A DNA stretch of 64,000 nucleotides from NCBI GenBank assembly GCA_011317545.1, contig WUJK01000003.1, positions 2,852,001 to 2,916,000 on the forward strand. The letters run 5' to 3'. The notes under the pieces were generated by a model. The model was given only the letters and a program-made list of their open reading frames with translations. It did not search any database and was not told where the DNA came from. Shown piece after piece: positions 12,337 to 23,929 of this stretch. The stretch is from Coniella vitis. Taxonomy: Eukaryota; Ascomycota; Sordariomycetes; Diaporthales; Schizoparmaceae. Positions within the stretch are counted from its first letter, which is position 1. Every line of letters begins with the position of its first letter. The translations under genes and the position numbers were made by a program.

Positions 12337-12928
12337 GACACATATATCATGGTCAAGGAATCGACTCAATTACGTGGGGGGAAAAGGATATCTGGTTTCG
12401 TTGCTTCAACGCGGCTCATGGACTGCAACATTACCATGAGCCGTCAATATGGCGGACGACTTAGTACCGTGGAAATTTGAAATGGATCGTGCATCCAGAG
12501 TCGTCACAACCTCGTTCATGACGACCTTGCGCCATGCAAATGCCCATTCCTCGTCCCATATACCTGCAAATACGAGTTCCAACTCAATGTCCAGCAAAAT
12601 TTGGGCGCCAGCCATACTTGTCCCAGCATATTGTAACTGAGTTTGGCCACATTCTGTTCTGCCACGGGTGTGAGCCCAACGGGAACCCAACCACAGATAC
12701 CTCCTGGTTTGAGCAAGGTGTGGCCTAGATATCACCCGGATAGCTAAACACAACGGATGGCCCATCGGATACCAGTCCGCCGAAATTCGATGGGAACGCA
12801 AAACGTGTCTTGATTCTAATATTTAATTCTCTTTTGTCTCGTATCCTTAAGGCGGATGGTGGTAGCAGCCCTTGTGAATTGCAATTGTTATCGACCTGTT
12901 TCTTGGTAGTAGTTGCTCCTCTGTTATG
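11777..12928. other. Intergenic, convergent creB / YOS1
   Basis: 1.15 kb between convergent genes, with a CA/TA microsatellite in the middle. Around 12440-12760 the minus strand carries two overlapping frames with some coding-like runs (for example LLKPGGICGWVPVG and IWDEEWAFAWRKVV). They look like a possible decayed gene, but I could not build a consistent model. Confidence 0.45.
12285..12336. repeat. (CA)n(TA)n microsatellite
   Basis: A CA tract of about 30 nt runs directly into a TA tract of about 22 nt. It is a compound dinucleotide microsatellite in intergenic DNA. Confidence 0.95.
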
Positions 12929-13491
12929 CTAGCCAAGAATCAACTCGTAGATTATTATCAGAGTGTTGGTAAAGATCAACGGTACTTGTAAAACGCATTT
13001 CTGTCAGTCGCCCAAATGCAAGCAAAAAGCATCCTCATACACAGGGTGGGAGACAGGAATTCATTTCTCCTTTTTTCTTCTTTTCGACATACCTCTCATA
13101 ATCATGCGCACACTTGCTATTAGTCTTATAATCTTTCCCTTGACGCTCTGATCGGGTCCAGATTGGCCAAAGGCTGGATCGTGGGATTTTGCGGAGAACC
13201 CGACTATTAAGAGTGGAAGTATCAGCCCTTCTGTTCGTCCCCTTAAGTTCCCATTGCGCACCTCATGGGCAATAGAACGATCGGCGAGGCTCGCAATGGG
13301 CGGCTTAGATATGTGTACGTACTTCGCGCCAGAAAGCGGTCCTCGGAGAGTACTGCGACAGCATTGATGAGGAGGACGATTACTGGACATGCTAGTTGTC
13401 AGCGTGCTGGTCTGGGGCACACCATGAGGTGCGAACTTGGTGAAGGGCTTGCTACAGACGTACCGTAGATGAGACTGCCGAGCGCTGCCAT
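12929..13491 (-). CDS. YOS1: Yos1-like ER-Golgi transport protein
   Basis: Small integral membrane protein of 84 residues that in yeast binds Yip1-Yif1 and is needed for COPII vesicle transport from ER to Golgi. Four exons, in transcript order: 13491-13464 (28 nt), 13382-13323 (60), 13203-13093 (111) and 12984-12929 (56). All junctions are phase 1 and all introns GT-AG (81, 119 and 108 nt). The product has an N-terminal hydrophobic helix (SLIYVIVLLINAVAVLSEDR), a middle segment GFSAKSHDPAFGQSGPD, then KGKIIRLIASVRMIMR and a C-terminal helix ending IIIYELILG. The order and key residues match yeast Yos1 (about 85 residues). The exons are so short that simple ORF calling misses the gene. It is divergent from the Pre2 gene. 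Confidence 0.9.
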
Positions 13492-14027
13492 ATTGTGTCG
13501 CTTCCTGTGTATGTACGGCTTTCTCTTGTTTGCTCGAGATTGTAGTTGCCGTTCATGAATTATTAAACGAGGTGCTGTAGAGGACTTGTCACGAGCTTAT
13601 CGGACTATCGTGAATGACGCTGCCTATGAAAGCTGGCCTTGGGGGGGGGGGCTTGTCGCGCCTACCGTAAGAATCGCTACATACTATGTAGTACAGTGAG
13701 TGCATGCACCCCCGGACAATGCACGGACCAGGTCGCAAACAGTCCCTTGGACGCTGGTCTTACTCCCGGCTGGCAGGGGCGAACGCGCATTGCTCAGAGC
13801 TGCCTTGAGCTCTGATGGGCGGCCTGACTTGGCGTATCTCCCAGTACAACGACAATCCGACCATTTGACATCAACGATACTGCTCTCTGCCCTCCACCTC
13901 TTTCCATCCTTCTTCCACTCGACAGAACGGCACATACTGCACGTAATTCATTTTGAAATCATCGCCTTCTTGTTGCGCAAAATTACGAATCTCTCAAAAG
14001 AGGAAGAGCTTCCAAAACTACGTCACG
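13492..14027. promoter_or_regulatory. Divergent promoter region, YOS1 / PRE2
   Basis: The 536 nt between two divergent start codons. It contains an 11-nt G run (13641-13651) and one TACTATGTA motif (13682-13690). The last 150 nt before the PRE2 ATG are rich in CT and probably hold the leader. Confidence 0.45.
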
Positions 14028-14997
14028 ATGGACACTCTTGTCGCGAGATACAGCCGACCCGCCTACGCCCAGAACGAGGGCCTCACCGAGCAAGATGAGT
14101 TGGATCTCGACGATGCTGTCCCCGGCCCATCTCTGAAGTTCGCCATGCCCCCAGTAGCCCAGGTATGACTGAACGATCTCGCCCATCTTCCCTTTACGCC
14201 TCTTCACCTCCCGGCCGTACTTGCCTTGAGTTGTTGTACGAGCGCCGAGACTAACACAAGCCTCCTTCGCTACCTAGCCCTCGTCCTGGCTCCGCGCAGC
14301 AACCGACGACCGCTCGAATCCGCAATGCCCTATCAAGATTGCTCACGGCACAACCACACTCGCCTTCCGCTTTCAAGGTGGCATTATTGTTGCCACCGAT
14401 TCGCGTGCAACGGCCGGTAACTGGATCGCCTCTCAAACGGTCAAGAAGGTGATCGAGATCAACAGCCAGCTGCTCGGTACCATGGCCGGTGGTGCCGCAG
14501 ACTGTCAGTACTGGCTCGCCTGGCTAGGCATGCAGTGCCGCCTGCACGAGCTGCGGCACAAGCAGCGCATCAGCGTCGCCGCCGCTTCCAAGATCCTTGC
14601 CAACCTCGTTTACCAGTACAAGGGCATGGGTCTATCAATGGGAACCATGTGTGCGGGCGTTACCAAGGAGGAGGGTCCAGCACTGTACTACATCGACTCG
14701 GACGGCACACGGCTGGCGGGCAACCTGTTCTGTGTGGGATCTGGACAAACATTCGCCTACGGTGTGCTGGATGCCGAGTACCGATACGATTTGACAGAGG
14801 AGGAGGCGCTCGAGCTCGGCAGCCGAAGTATTCTGGCTGCCACGCACCGTGATGCGTACAGCGGTGGTTTTATCAACCTCTACCACGTAAAGGAAGAAGG
14901 CTGGGTCAGGCACGGCTTTAGCGACACGAATCCCATCTTCTGGAAGACAAAGTTGGAGAAGGGCGAGTTTACAAATGTCACGAGCAACCTTGACTAG
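14028..14997 (+). CDS. PRE2: 20S proteasome subunit beta-5 (Pre2)
   Basis: Catalytic core subunit providing the chymotrypsin-like activity of the 20S proteasome. Exons 14028-14162 and 14278-14997 give 284 residues; the junction is phase 0. Residues 1-69 are a propeptide. Autocatalytic cleavage is expected at Gly69/Thr70 in AHGTTTLAFRFQGG, exposing the N-terminal Thr nucleophile. Other family marks are VATDSRATAGNW with the conserved Asp, the Lys in QTVKKVIEI, LLGTMAGGAADCQYW, and the Ser-Gly region GSGQTFAYGVLD. Length and motifs are those of a complete active subunit. It lies head to head with YOS1 and converges on the Qri7 gene. Confidence 0.97.
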
Positions 14998-15419
14998 AAG
15001 GGCTGTCTGGTATGTGATGGCGTGGTGAGGAGAGTTGCCTTTCCAAAGCGAGCGACTGAGTAGCTTTGAGCACAAGGCGAGGCCGTTGGGCAAGAAAACC
15101 CAGGACGGTGCCCAAGACAGTCCGACAAGTCCTGACTTACAGCCGCTCAACAATTTCTAGTCTAGAAGCGAAATGACCCTGTACTTGTACAATAAATAAC
15201 GACACTATGCATCTATTCCTGTGCCTATACATGCTGGCCGTGATATGCCCTCTCTCGTATAATATCAAGTCCACTTTCATTAGTCAAGACCTCCTCGTTT
15301 GTTATTCAACTTCACCTGCCTTCGCCCTACAAGCGAAAACAAAGACGACTAAACACTGGGTGAGCGGTCTCTGCTCTTTGTTCTGTGCTCTCGTCTCAAT
15401 CTTATATGACATTTGGATT
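14998..15419. other. Intergenic, convergent PRE2 / QRI7
   Basis: 422 nt between convergent stop codons. I see no coding frame or repeat worth noting; it is presumably the 3' untranslated regions of both genes. Confidence 0.55.
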
Positions 15420-18400
15420 TCAGTTACTGCTGAAGAAGCTTGATAGCCTACCCATGAGGGTCGCAGGCCGTGACTCCTTCTTTTCTGTTTTCGCCTGTTT
15501 CGCCTTCTTCTTCGCCTTTGTCTTCTTCACCTTTGTCTTCGTCTTAGCCCCCCGTTGCAGTCTCTGATTCATCTTCTGTTCCAATTTCATTTGCTTCTTC
15601 CCCTTTCTCTTATTCTTCTTTTCATTTTCTTGTTTCTGTTGCTGTGCCTTTTCCTTGTTTTCATTGTTCTTTGTCTCAACATCCGGCCCATCCAGCTCCC
15701 CAATGAGCTTGATCGTATTATCTTTATTTACACTGGCAGGTGTACGCTTCTTCAAGATAGTGGGAATCGCGGCGGTAAGGCCACCGATGGGTTGGCCTCG
15801 GACGGATGCTTTACGCTGTAGCTGTGAAAGGGAGACGAAGAGAAATTAGTGGTTAGTTGGCTTTGATATTATGTACAAGCTGGTTCAATAAGGACGGCCG
15901 ACGTGGTTTGTGAGCCGCATGAGTAAGGACGCGAATATTTGAACTGCAATTCTGGAGGAAGTTTTTTTTTGGGGGGGGGGGGTCAACAAATAAGAAGTAG
16001 GAGATAGGGAAGGGGTCCAAGGCAAAGAGAACGAGAGAATCGATAATAAAATGGGAATAACCTACGCCGCGTGTTTTTCTAATCGCCCTGGCAAGCCTTG
16101 GCTGACTTCTGTTGTAGGGCCATTGCGAGAGATGCTCTCTGATCACTTGCTCGTGCTCTTTGGGTGGTGTTTCGAGCTGCCGCGCAATTTTTGCTCGTAC
16201 GCCGGCTGAAGGGTCCTCGGGTACGATGCGGCGGATAGTGGTATCTACCACTATGGCCGAGCTTTGTTCCTTCAGTCTCTTGCCAGCAGCAGCAGCAGCA
16301 GTGGACTTTTTATTCGCTTGCAGCTTCCTTGTGTCCTTCAACTTTGCTTTTCGGGTCAACAACTTTGTCCTTCTGTTCTTTGCTCTTCTAGCTTTGGCGT
16401 TACTCTTAGCTGTAGATTCAAATTGCTTCCCACCCGGTTCGATTTCTGTATCGTCGCCATCCTGCTCTGAATCTAGGGTTGTTATTTTACTGATGTTTGC
16501 TTCGTCTTGTTTACCTGGTGATTCATCAAGATGCTCGTCTACATCCGCGAATGAAGCGGCCGTGTCAAGACCTGCGATCTTAGCAGGATGTGAGTGTACA
16601 CTGGACAGCGGGATATGGTAGTTCTCGGGCCACTGTTCTTGCTGGGCCAGGCTGACGGCGCCAGAAGAAGGCTTCTTTTTTGAGCCAACACTCTCCTGCT
16701 CCGTCACACCTCTCTTCTCGCGAATCGCGCGGTCGGTTGCCGCGTCTGTCCCGGCAGGTGCAGAAATACCCGGTCGCACAGTCCAGTTGGGCACATCCAT
16801 GAGGATGTTTTCGATGCTCCAGCGGGGCATCGCCGAAAAACCGAGGTCCGAGAGGCGACCGGAGCGGTACATTTCTGCGCCTGTGTAGGCAACCATGGCG
16901 GCGTTGTCGGTGCAGAATCTCATGTCGGGCGCGATGACTTTGATGTCGGGGAAGCCGCGGGCGATGAGTGTTTCTTGCGCGACGTGGCGGAGGAATTGGC
17001 TGCTTGCCACACCACCTGAAAGGACGAGGGTTTTAGGAGGGTTGGCACGAAGTTCATGGTCCTCATTGAGGGCCAAAATTACTCGACTCACTGTCATGGC
17101 GGTGGTATTCTTTCATCAGTATCTGGACTAAAGGGTAGTATCATGTTGCTATTTGGCAAGAGGCGACGTTTATGTGCCAAATGCCGGTACATTCTTGAAG
17201 GGTCTCTCACTTACTAACATGCTCAAAGCCTATACGCATAGAATGGAGTGCCAGAGATCGCCTCTCGTCGTCAGGCATGTCGGGCTTGTCAGATAGAATG
17301 CGTAACACGAGCCCGTTGAGCCCACTGAGCTGATAACTCATATGCTTGACATCCGCAAGCGGCGGCCCAATACTCCACCCATAAGCCGACTTATAGGTTG
17401 TGATCTCATTCTCGCGCGATCGAGGAGCGCGGTAATTTTCGAGAGGTTTGAGCGGTGCAATAAATTCCTCCATAACCTTCGCATAGACAATAGTGCTGCC
17501 ACTTGCCTGAATAAGCTTTGTGGGCACAAGATCGCGAGCAACCTTATCCAAGAAATCACCGAGTGCAATATTCGCTGCTGTAGCCAGAATTCGGTGGTTG
17601 GTAGGCGATGTCGTGTGCACAAGCTGCGTATGCTTGCCAGATACGAGGACTGTGAGAAGTGGATATCGAGGAGGTTTCTCCTTTGGCGATGTTGAATTTT
17701 GCTGAGACAGTGGCCAATATCGGGTTGGCTTAAGGGCCGCCTCCCTAGTACACGTCAGTATGTTCATCTCTAGCTCAGAATCCCTGCATTGAACCTCAGT
17801 TCAGCCGAGAATACATTGTGATTTCACAGAGAGGCTGAAGAGAGCATGTTGCTGGCTTGAAGTCGAGCAAGAGAATCACGAACATAAATGGAGTCAGGGC
17901 ATGTGCCTGCATATGCTGTAAAGGCAGTGTGTTAGATATGGTACATTGCTTCATCAGCCCAGGTAGTGACATACATGAACACCCACGATTGGCACAGTCC
18001 AGGCCACAGAGCTGCGAAAAGCCACCAAGAGTCAGCGTGGGCAGGAATATGTTTGGGGTTGTGGCAGAAGAAACAAGGCGAAGTAGCCGCCAGGGATCAA
18101 AGGATGAAGAACAGGGGATGCGCACAGTGCCTCTGTGTGTGTGTAGCGTCAGTGTTTTGTATATTCGGAATCAGATGCCGCCCAGTTCAGCAACGTGGTG
18201 CCGTGCAGTTCGCTTGGGATTCAGCAAGGAGCATCACGTACTAGCTGTAGATATACCAGTATTGAGACATGTTCCCATGCCAGGTCCTCGAGTAACGGCT
18301 ATAAGGTCTGGCTTTCGAATGTCGTAACGGTTTCCGGGAAGGGGAAGATAGTGGTTGTACGGTAAGCCACGCATTGCAGACCAGGCAGTTTCTTCCTGGT

Positions 18401-18795
18401 CTAGCGTGAGATATGCTGCATTGCCCTTGTTAAGCCCCAAGTGCAGCATAGCTTTGTGAACGAGTTGAGGAAGCCTATAACCTCAAATTAACACTCCCGC
18501 TGGTGAACTGCAGACTGAGGTGTGCTCACCAGGCACCATGGTGCGTGACGGCGGTAGCGGGATGGATGCCCCTATCAGCCTTGTTTTCAACAGTCGCCCT
18601 TTCGTTGAAGAGTATGCGCACAGCGCCCTTTGGTTCATCCAGCTCCAGCACTGCTACACAGGTGTCGTCTGCGGATGTTTCGATGCCCATGACCGTAAAA
18701 CTCCTCGACCGCAACGAGAACGCGGCTTTGAAAGGCTTGCAGCGGCAAAGCATGGGCCTAGCTGCCCGCCGCAGTAAGGTCGCCTGGCCTGCCAT
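15420..18795 (-). CDS. QRI7: Qri7-type tRNA t6A transferase with basic tail
   Basis: Member of the Kae1/TsaD/Qri7 family, which transfers threonylcarbamoyl to A37 of ANN-decoding tRNAs; Qri7 is the mitochondrial form. Model, seven exons: 18795-18530, 18474-18238, 18011-17975, 17915-17884, 17744-17215, 17090-16066 and 15815-15420, giving 840 residues. The N-terminus is Arg-rich with no acidic residues until about residue 40, like a mitochondrial presequence. Motifs: GIETSADDTCVA, AVTRGPGM, the metal-binding HHMQAHAL, LVSGKHTQLV (normally SGGHT), VLSGGVASSQFLR and CTDNAAMVAYTG. The enzyme core ends near residue 464. About 375 further residues are highly charged and Lys/Arg-rich, continuing in frame across the last intron, with no domain I recognise. 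The exon 2/3 junction is the weakest: the chosen splice gives GISTASTSVAW, one residue shorter than relatives. Confidence 0.8.
15962..15982. repeat. T9G12 homopolymer tract in QRI7 intron
   Basis: Nine T followed by twelve G on the plus strand, inside the 250-nt last intron of the Qri7 gene. In the transcript this is C12A9. Confidence 0.95.
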
Positions 18796-19165
18796 TTTAC
18801 AACGGACAGAATGGCCGTGTTGCCTTTTGGAATCATGCCATATGATGGTTGGGCTGGGCGACTTCGACGTGTTGCGCAGCGCGCGTCAAGGGCGAGAAAG
18901 AAGAGAATGTGTGGTTTGCGACTGCATCGACTGTATCGGTTGTATTGATTGCTGCGGGTTCCGCACCCCGCTAGGTTCTCTGTACAGTGGCTGTACAGAT
19001 GGCACCAATGCCCCCGACAATACGTGTTTGGGTTGGTCTGGAGAAGCAAGGTGACGGGAGCATTGGGAGATATCAACAGTGAGGCGCATATGGAGAGGAA
19101 AAGATTCACATTCAAAGTGAAATCGCATGCAATTCACATCCCTGTCGATTGACCAGGGTGCGGTC

Positions 19166-19181
19166 TACATAGTACATAGTA
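19166..19181. repeat. Two overlapping TACATAGTA motifs
   Basis: Two exact copies of the dispersed 9-mer share two bases here; further copies lie at 19395 and 19720. Confidence 0.9.
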
Positions 19182-19282
19182 ATATGACGCGCTCCTAGAC
19201 CACCAGGAAGGCGTACCCTGAAGACGGCACCTTCCCTGTGCTTGCAACTTGTTCCTGCTCTTATAGATTATTCCTTAATAAT

Positions 19283-19285
<3 letters not shown>

Positions 19286-19318
<33 letters not shown>
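19286..19318. repeat. (TA)n microsatellite
   Basis: About 16 uninterrupted TA units in the intergenic region. Confidence 0.95.
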
Positions 19319-19319
<1 letters not shown>

Positions 19320-20250
19320 AGATCCAGGCGCTATTCTGTACCTGAGTACGGTCATTGGTGCTGAGGCATATATCCACCGTAGTTACCATGAAGATACATA
19401 GTATGGGCGGTTTACATGGTACACATGTACCCAGGATACATGCAGGTACTCCACTACTTATGCAGATTCAGAGGTACCTAATAAGTATTCTAAAGTTTTT
19501 CGTAGACTCTCGCATCGCCGGTTGCTGAGCGGTTCTCTTGCCTGTTCCAGAACATCTGAAGTACTATAACTAGGCAGCTAGGTAAGTATAAGGCCGCTCA
19601 TAACCCCTCATCCTTTAGAGCCGGTGTCTCTTACAGCCCTTGAGCCCTCATCCGCAGTGGCAAAAAGGCGCTGCAGTTCTAGTTCTAGCTAGGTATGCAG
19701 GTACGCTGTAGCACCTACATACATAGTAGTCGTAGTACAGATATGGACCAAGTACTCCGTACCTGGCCAGCTAGCAAAAAAGTGCTAGGTATGCTGCATG
19801 ACTGCAACGCGCCCCATCCAAGATCATAGTGACTCACTTCTACTTGCTGACTGCGACTTTGCCTTCATCAGCAACCTCGACGTACAGTATGATGGCCGAG
19901 ACCAAAACAAAATCTGCTCTTCTCGGCACCCGATAAATAGAGCTTTGCCGCTTGGTTGACCTCGTGTCTCTTTTTTTAAGCATACATATTATCTTCGGTC
20001 CCGCCTTCGTCTGCCTGCATCTGGCTCTGGAGGGTTATTACTTATTTTGCGCAAACAACGTCTCGTTGTTAACCGTCACGTTCAACGCTGAGCTTGACAG
20101 CTACCCACCTGCCAAAGTTTATACTGCCATTACAATACAAAGTCGCTGTATTTCAAAAAGCGCACCGTAAACATCGCCGTTGACATCGACAGCATCCTGG
20201 CTTACCAAGGCTCAAAGCCAGATCGCCACCAAACCACGCCACCACACACC

Positions 20251-23200
20251 ATGGCCGACGCTGAGGCTTCACCCTCGACAGCCTCACAAGCACCTCAGCA
20301 GCGGGGCACCAACCAAAGCTCACGACGAGGCCGGGCCAACCGTCCAAGAGGTCGGAGTGCACACAGCAGAGGCTCGGCTCGCGGACGAGGAAGCCATGCC
20401 CCTCCACGCGGCCCGGCCACGGCTCAGGAGCCGGAACAGGACCCCTCTGCCCAGGTCACTGACCAAACTACTACTGCCTCTCGAGATACTGCAGCCCCAA
20501 ACACCAGAGGTACTAGAGGTGGAAGAGGCGGAAGAAGCGGACGAGGGCGTAGTCGAGGCGGAGCTTCTGGCCAAGAGACTCACATTGCTCCTCGCCGAGC
20601 ATTCGGAGGACAGCTCACCTTGACAGCAGCCCAAGACGAAGCACAGGACTCGCAGGGTTTGAGTGGAGATGCGCCCGAATTTGTTCCTGGTCAGGCGGTC
20701 CAGCAAAGACAACGGCAACCACCAAAGGCCAAGCAGATCCCTCAATCAAGGACGCGGAGAGCCTCCAAGTCAGAAGCCCCCGATTTGCCGACAAGAATAC
20801 ACGACGACATCGATAACGGCCAATACGAGTGCGTAATCTGCTCCAGTGAGGTTCTACGCTCGTCGAGGATATGGACTTGTACTGTGTGCTGGACCGTAAC
20901 TCATCACCATTGCACCAAGAAATGGTTCAAAAGCCAGATGGAGAATGACAAGCAGCCCCAGGGTGCCGATCCTACCTGGCGTTGCCCTGGATGTAATTCC
21001 AAACTGACAGAAGACCCAGGCTCTTATCACTGTTGGTGCGGTAAAGAGATCAATCCGCATTCGACGCCAGGACTGCCACCGCATTCTTGCGGCCAGACTT
21101 GTTCAAAGCCTCGAGGTACTTGTCCGCACCCGTGTGGTTTGATGTGTCACTCAGGGCCCTGCCCTCCTTGCACGCTGATGGGACCCATTCAACCCTGTTA
21201 CTGCGGCAAAAATACGTCTCAAAAGCGTTGCATTGACACGGATTACACCAAAGGATTTAGCTGCAACGAAATTTGTGCTGATCTTTTGCCATGCGGAGAA
21301 CATGTCTGTCCGCAGAAGTGTCATTCTGGGGTATGCGGCGCCTGCGAGGTCTTAGTTCTTGCAACATGCTACTGTGGCAAAGAGACCAAGGAGATACCTT
21401 GTGAGCAGCGCGACGACGTGCTCGAGTCCTTCAACTACAGCCAGGTTCCAACCTCGGAAAGTCCGAACTGGTTCGAAGGCTGCTTCACATGCCAGACACC
21501 TTGCAAGAGAAAATTTGACTGCGATGTTCATGAGTGCCAGAAAGGGTGTCACCCACACGACGAGGAAGCGGCACATTGCCCGCTTTCACCAGACGTTGTT
21601 ACGCACTGTCCTTGCGGCAAAACGCCCTTAGCGGAGATTATGCCAGAGCCTCGACGATCCTGTTCGGACAAAGTTGAGCACTGCTCGAAGAAATGCGGCA
21701 AAACACTTGTCTGCGGACACGAGTGCCCGGATGTCTGCCATACTGGGCCCTGCAGGCCTTGCTGGCAAAAGACGGAGATAAATTGTCGTTGCAGCAGGAC
21801 CACAGTGCCCACGATCTGCCATGGAGTGCCTGCAGAGGAAGTTGTGCGACCAGAATGTCCTCGCGTCTGTCGAGCAATCCTCAACTGCGGAAGGCATCAA
21901 TGTGATGCTCGCTGCTGCCCCGGAGAGAAGAGAGCTGCTAAACGGCAAGCAAACAGACGCCGAGCAGGCGGTCCGGCACAGGAAGATTTCGAGGACGAGC
22001 ACATTTGCACCAGAACTTGTAACCGGCTCCTGAAATGCGGCAAACACTTTTGCCAGCAGCTGTGCCACAAAGGACCATGCCCTAGCTGTTTAGAGGCTAT
22101 CTTCGAAGAGATCACTTGTTCTTGTGGACACACCACCTTGTATCCACCTCTACCGGTAAGTGCTGCGACTCTTGGCCATGAACGAGTATATTCAGAATTC
22201 CCCAAATACTAATTTTGATCTAGTGTGGCACTCGAGCACCACAGTGCCGATTTCCCTGCACGCGCTCGCGTGCGTGTGGGCACCCCCAGGTAGAGCATCA
22301 ATGCCACCCTGACGACGTGGAATGCCCCAAATGTCCCTTTTTAGTCGAAAAAGTCTGCATCTGCGGCAAGGAAACCTTGCGGAATCAGCCCTGCTGGTTC
22401 GCAGAGGCACGATGTGGTCGACCCTGCGGCAAGCGTCTCAAGTGCGGGTAAGCTCTTCCATCCCGCCTTTATCAACTCGAACATAGCCAAGAAACTTGAC
22501 TAACAACTACTTCAGCACGCATTATTGCAAGCTGCTCTGTCACCGAGGCGATTGTGAAGATGCAGGAGTTCCAGGGTCACGCTGTACCCAACCCTGTGGC
22601 AAACCTCGCGAATCTTGTGGTCACGAAGATCTCGACCAGTGCCACGCTCCCTTCGCATGCAGAGAAGAGAAACCTTGCCAGTCCGAAACGTTCATTACGT
22701 GCGACTGCCAGCGACGCAGGCAAAAAGTCAAGTGCCTCTCCACGCAGCTCGAACCAAAAGGCCCTCCACGCGAACCCCTCAAATGTGACGACGAGTGTCT
22801 CCGACAGAAACGCAATCGTCAGCTTGCCGAAGCACTCAACGTTGACCCGGACCACACCGACGATCACATCCCCTACCAGGACTCGACGCTCAAGTTCTTC
22901 CGTGATAATTTAGAGTGGGCACAGCAGCAAGAGCGTGAGTTCCGTGTCTTTGCAGACTCGCCAAGCGCCAAAAACATGCGCTTTAAGCCCATGAAGCCAC
23001 ACCAGCGGCAATTTCTCCACACATTGGCCGAGGACTATGGCTTTGATAGCGAGAGTCAAGATCCAGAGCCGCACCGGCACGTCAGTATCTTCAAGGGCCC
23101 GCGCTTTGTCTCGGCGCCGCGCAAAACGCTCATGCAATGTCTGCGCATCCTCAAGGCTGCCGTCCCCGCGAGTCGGACGACAGCACCACTATCTGCGAGC

Positions 23201-23929
23201 GCTTCAGGAAGTAACAAACCTCCATTACAGCTCTTCAATGCCTTTTTACTCACGAAACCACGGTTTGGTCTTACACTCGACGAGGTCGACGCTGTGCTCA
23301 AATCAGACCTGTCAGCGGTGACAGCCTTGAACCCAGGCCTCACTTTCACCACAAGCTTTCTGCCTAGTGAAGAGATCCTCGTCAAATCTGTCACCAAGAC
23401 AACCGTCGCAAACATCGCCTCTGGCACGCTCAACCCGACGCAGCTCGAGTCACTGCTCACAACACTCAAGCCAAAATTGGCCAAGGCGGTCGCAGCCCAC
23501 GGGCTCGCAGCAGGTGTGATTCTATGTGCGGCGGATGCAGCGTCGGCTGTGACGCGGCGCGAGGGCGGTGATGGCGGGAATGGCTCTGCGGGTGGTTGGA
23601 GCACGGTTGCTAGTCGAGGCGCTGCCCGGCCAAGGCAGTGGGTGCCTGCTGCGGCTGTTGTCCAACCAAAACAAACGGGGTTTTTGGCATTGAGAAAGTT
23701 GGGGGCTAAGAAGGTGTCGCAACCCGAGCCGGAGCGGGAACCGACGACGAAGACGCAGACACATGGTCAGCCTCAGGCCCAGCAGTCGGAGGTGGAGGAT
23801 ACCACGGCTCAAAATGGACAAGAAGGACCGTCTGCTTCTGCTCCTGCTACCCAGGAAGACACCGGCCCTGCGCAGAGTTCTGATGGACAAGGCTCGGATA
23901 CTGACTCTGCAGAGGTTGCGTGGGATTGA
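20251..23929 (+). CDS. FAP1: NF-X1/FAP1-type RING and R3H zinc-finger protein
   Basis: Large nuclear/cytoplasmic zinc-finger protein related to human NFX1 and yeast Fap1 (a rapamycin-target FKBP12-binding protein). Family members act in transcription or as ubiquitin ligases. Exons 20251-22155, 22224-22447 and 22516-23929 encode 1180 residues. The N-terminus (to about 120) is rich in RGG/RG repeats. A RING-variant finger follows (CVICSSEV, CTVCWTVTHHHC, WRCPGC; about residues 195-250). Then come about eight NF-X1 fingers with the pattern C-G-x-H-x-C-x3-C-H-x-G-x-C, for example CGEHVCPQKCHSGVCGAC and CGKHFCQQLCHKGPCPSC. An R3H domain lies at about 840-910 (FRDNLEWAQQQEREFRVFA to PHRHVSIFKGPRF). 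The tail is low-complexity Glu/Gln/Ser. Both introns are 68 nt. Family certain; cellular role inferred from relatives. Confidence 0.93.

Larger units (their letters stand above)
18796..20250. promoter_or_regulatory. Divergent intergenic region, QRI7 / NF-X1 gene
   Basis: 1.45 kb between divergent start codons. It holds a TA microsatellite and four copies of the TACATAGTA 9-mer (19166, 19173 overlapping, 19395, 19720). No frame looks coding. Promoters of both genes are expected near the two ends. Confidence 0.5.

Noticed and set aside
12406..12801. Minus-strand frames with methyltransferase-like runs (LLKPGGICGW) and a tryptophan-rich run
   Set aside because: Two different frames overlap, no consistent intron joins them, and no full motif set of a methyltransferase is present. 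It is at most a decayed fragment.
16160..16621. A 153-codon plus-strand frame opposite QRI7
   Set aside because: It is the antisense shadow of the charged QRI7 tail; Ser/Ala/Leu-rich antisense frames arise from Lys/Glu codons.
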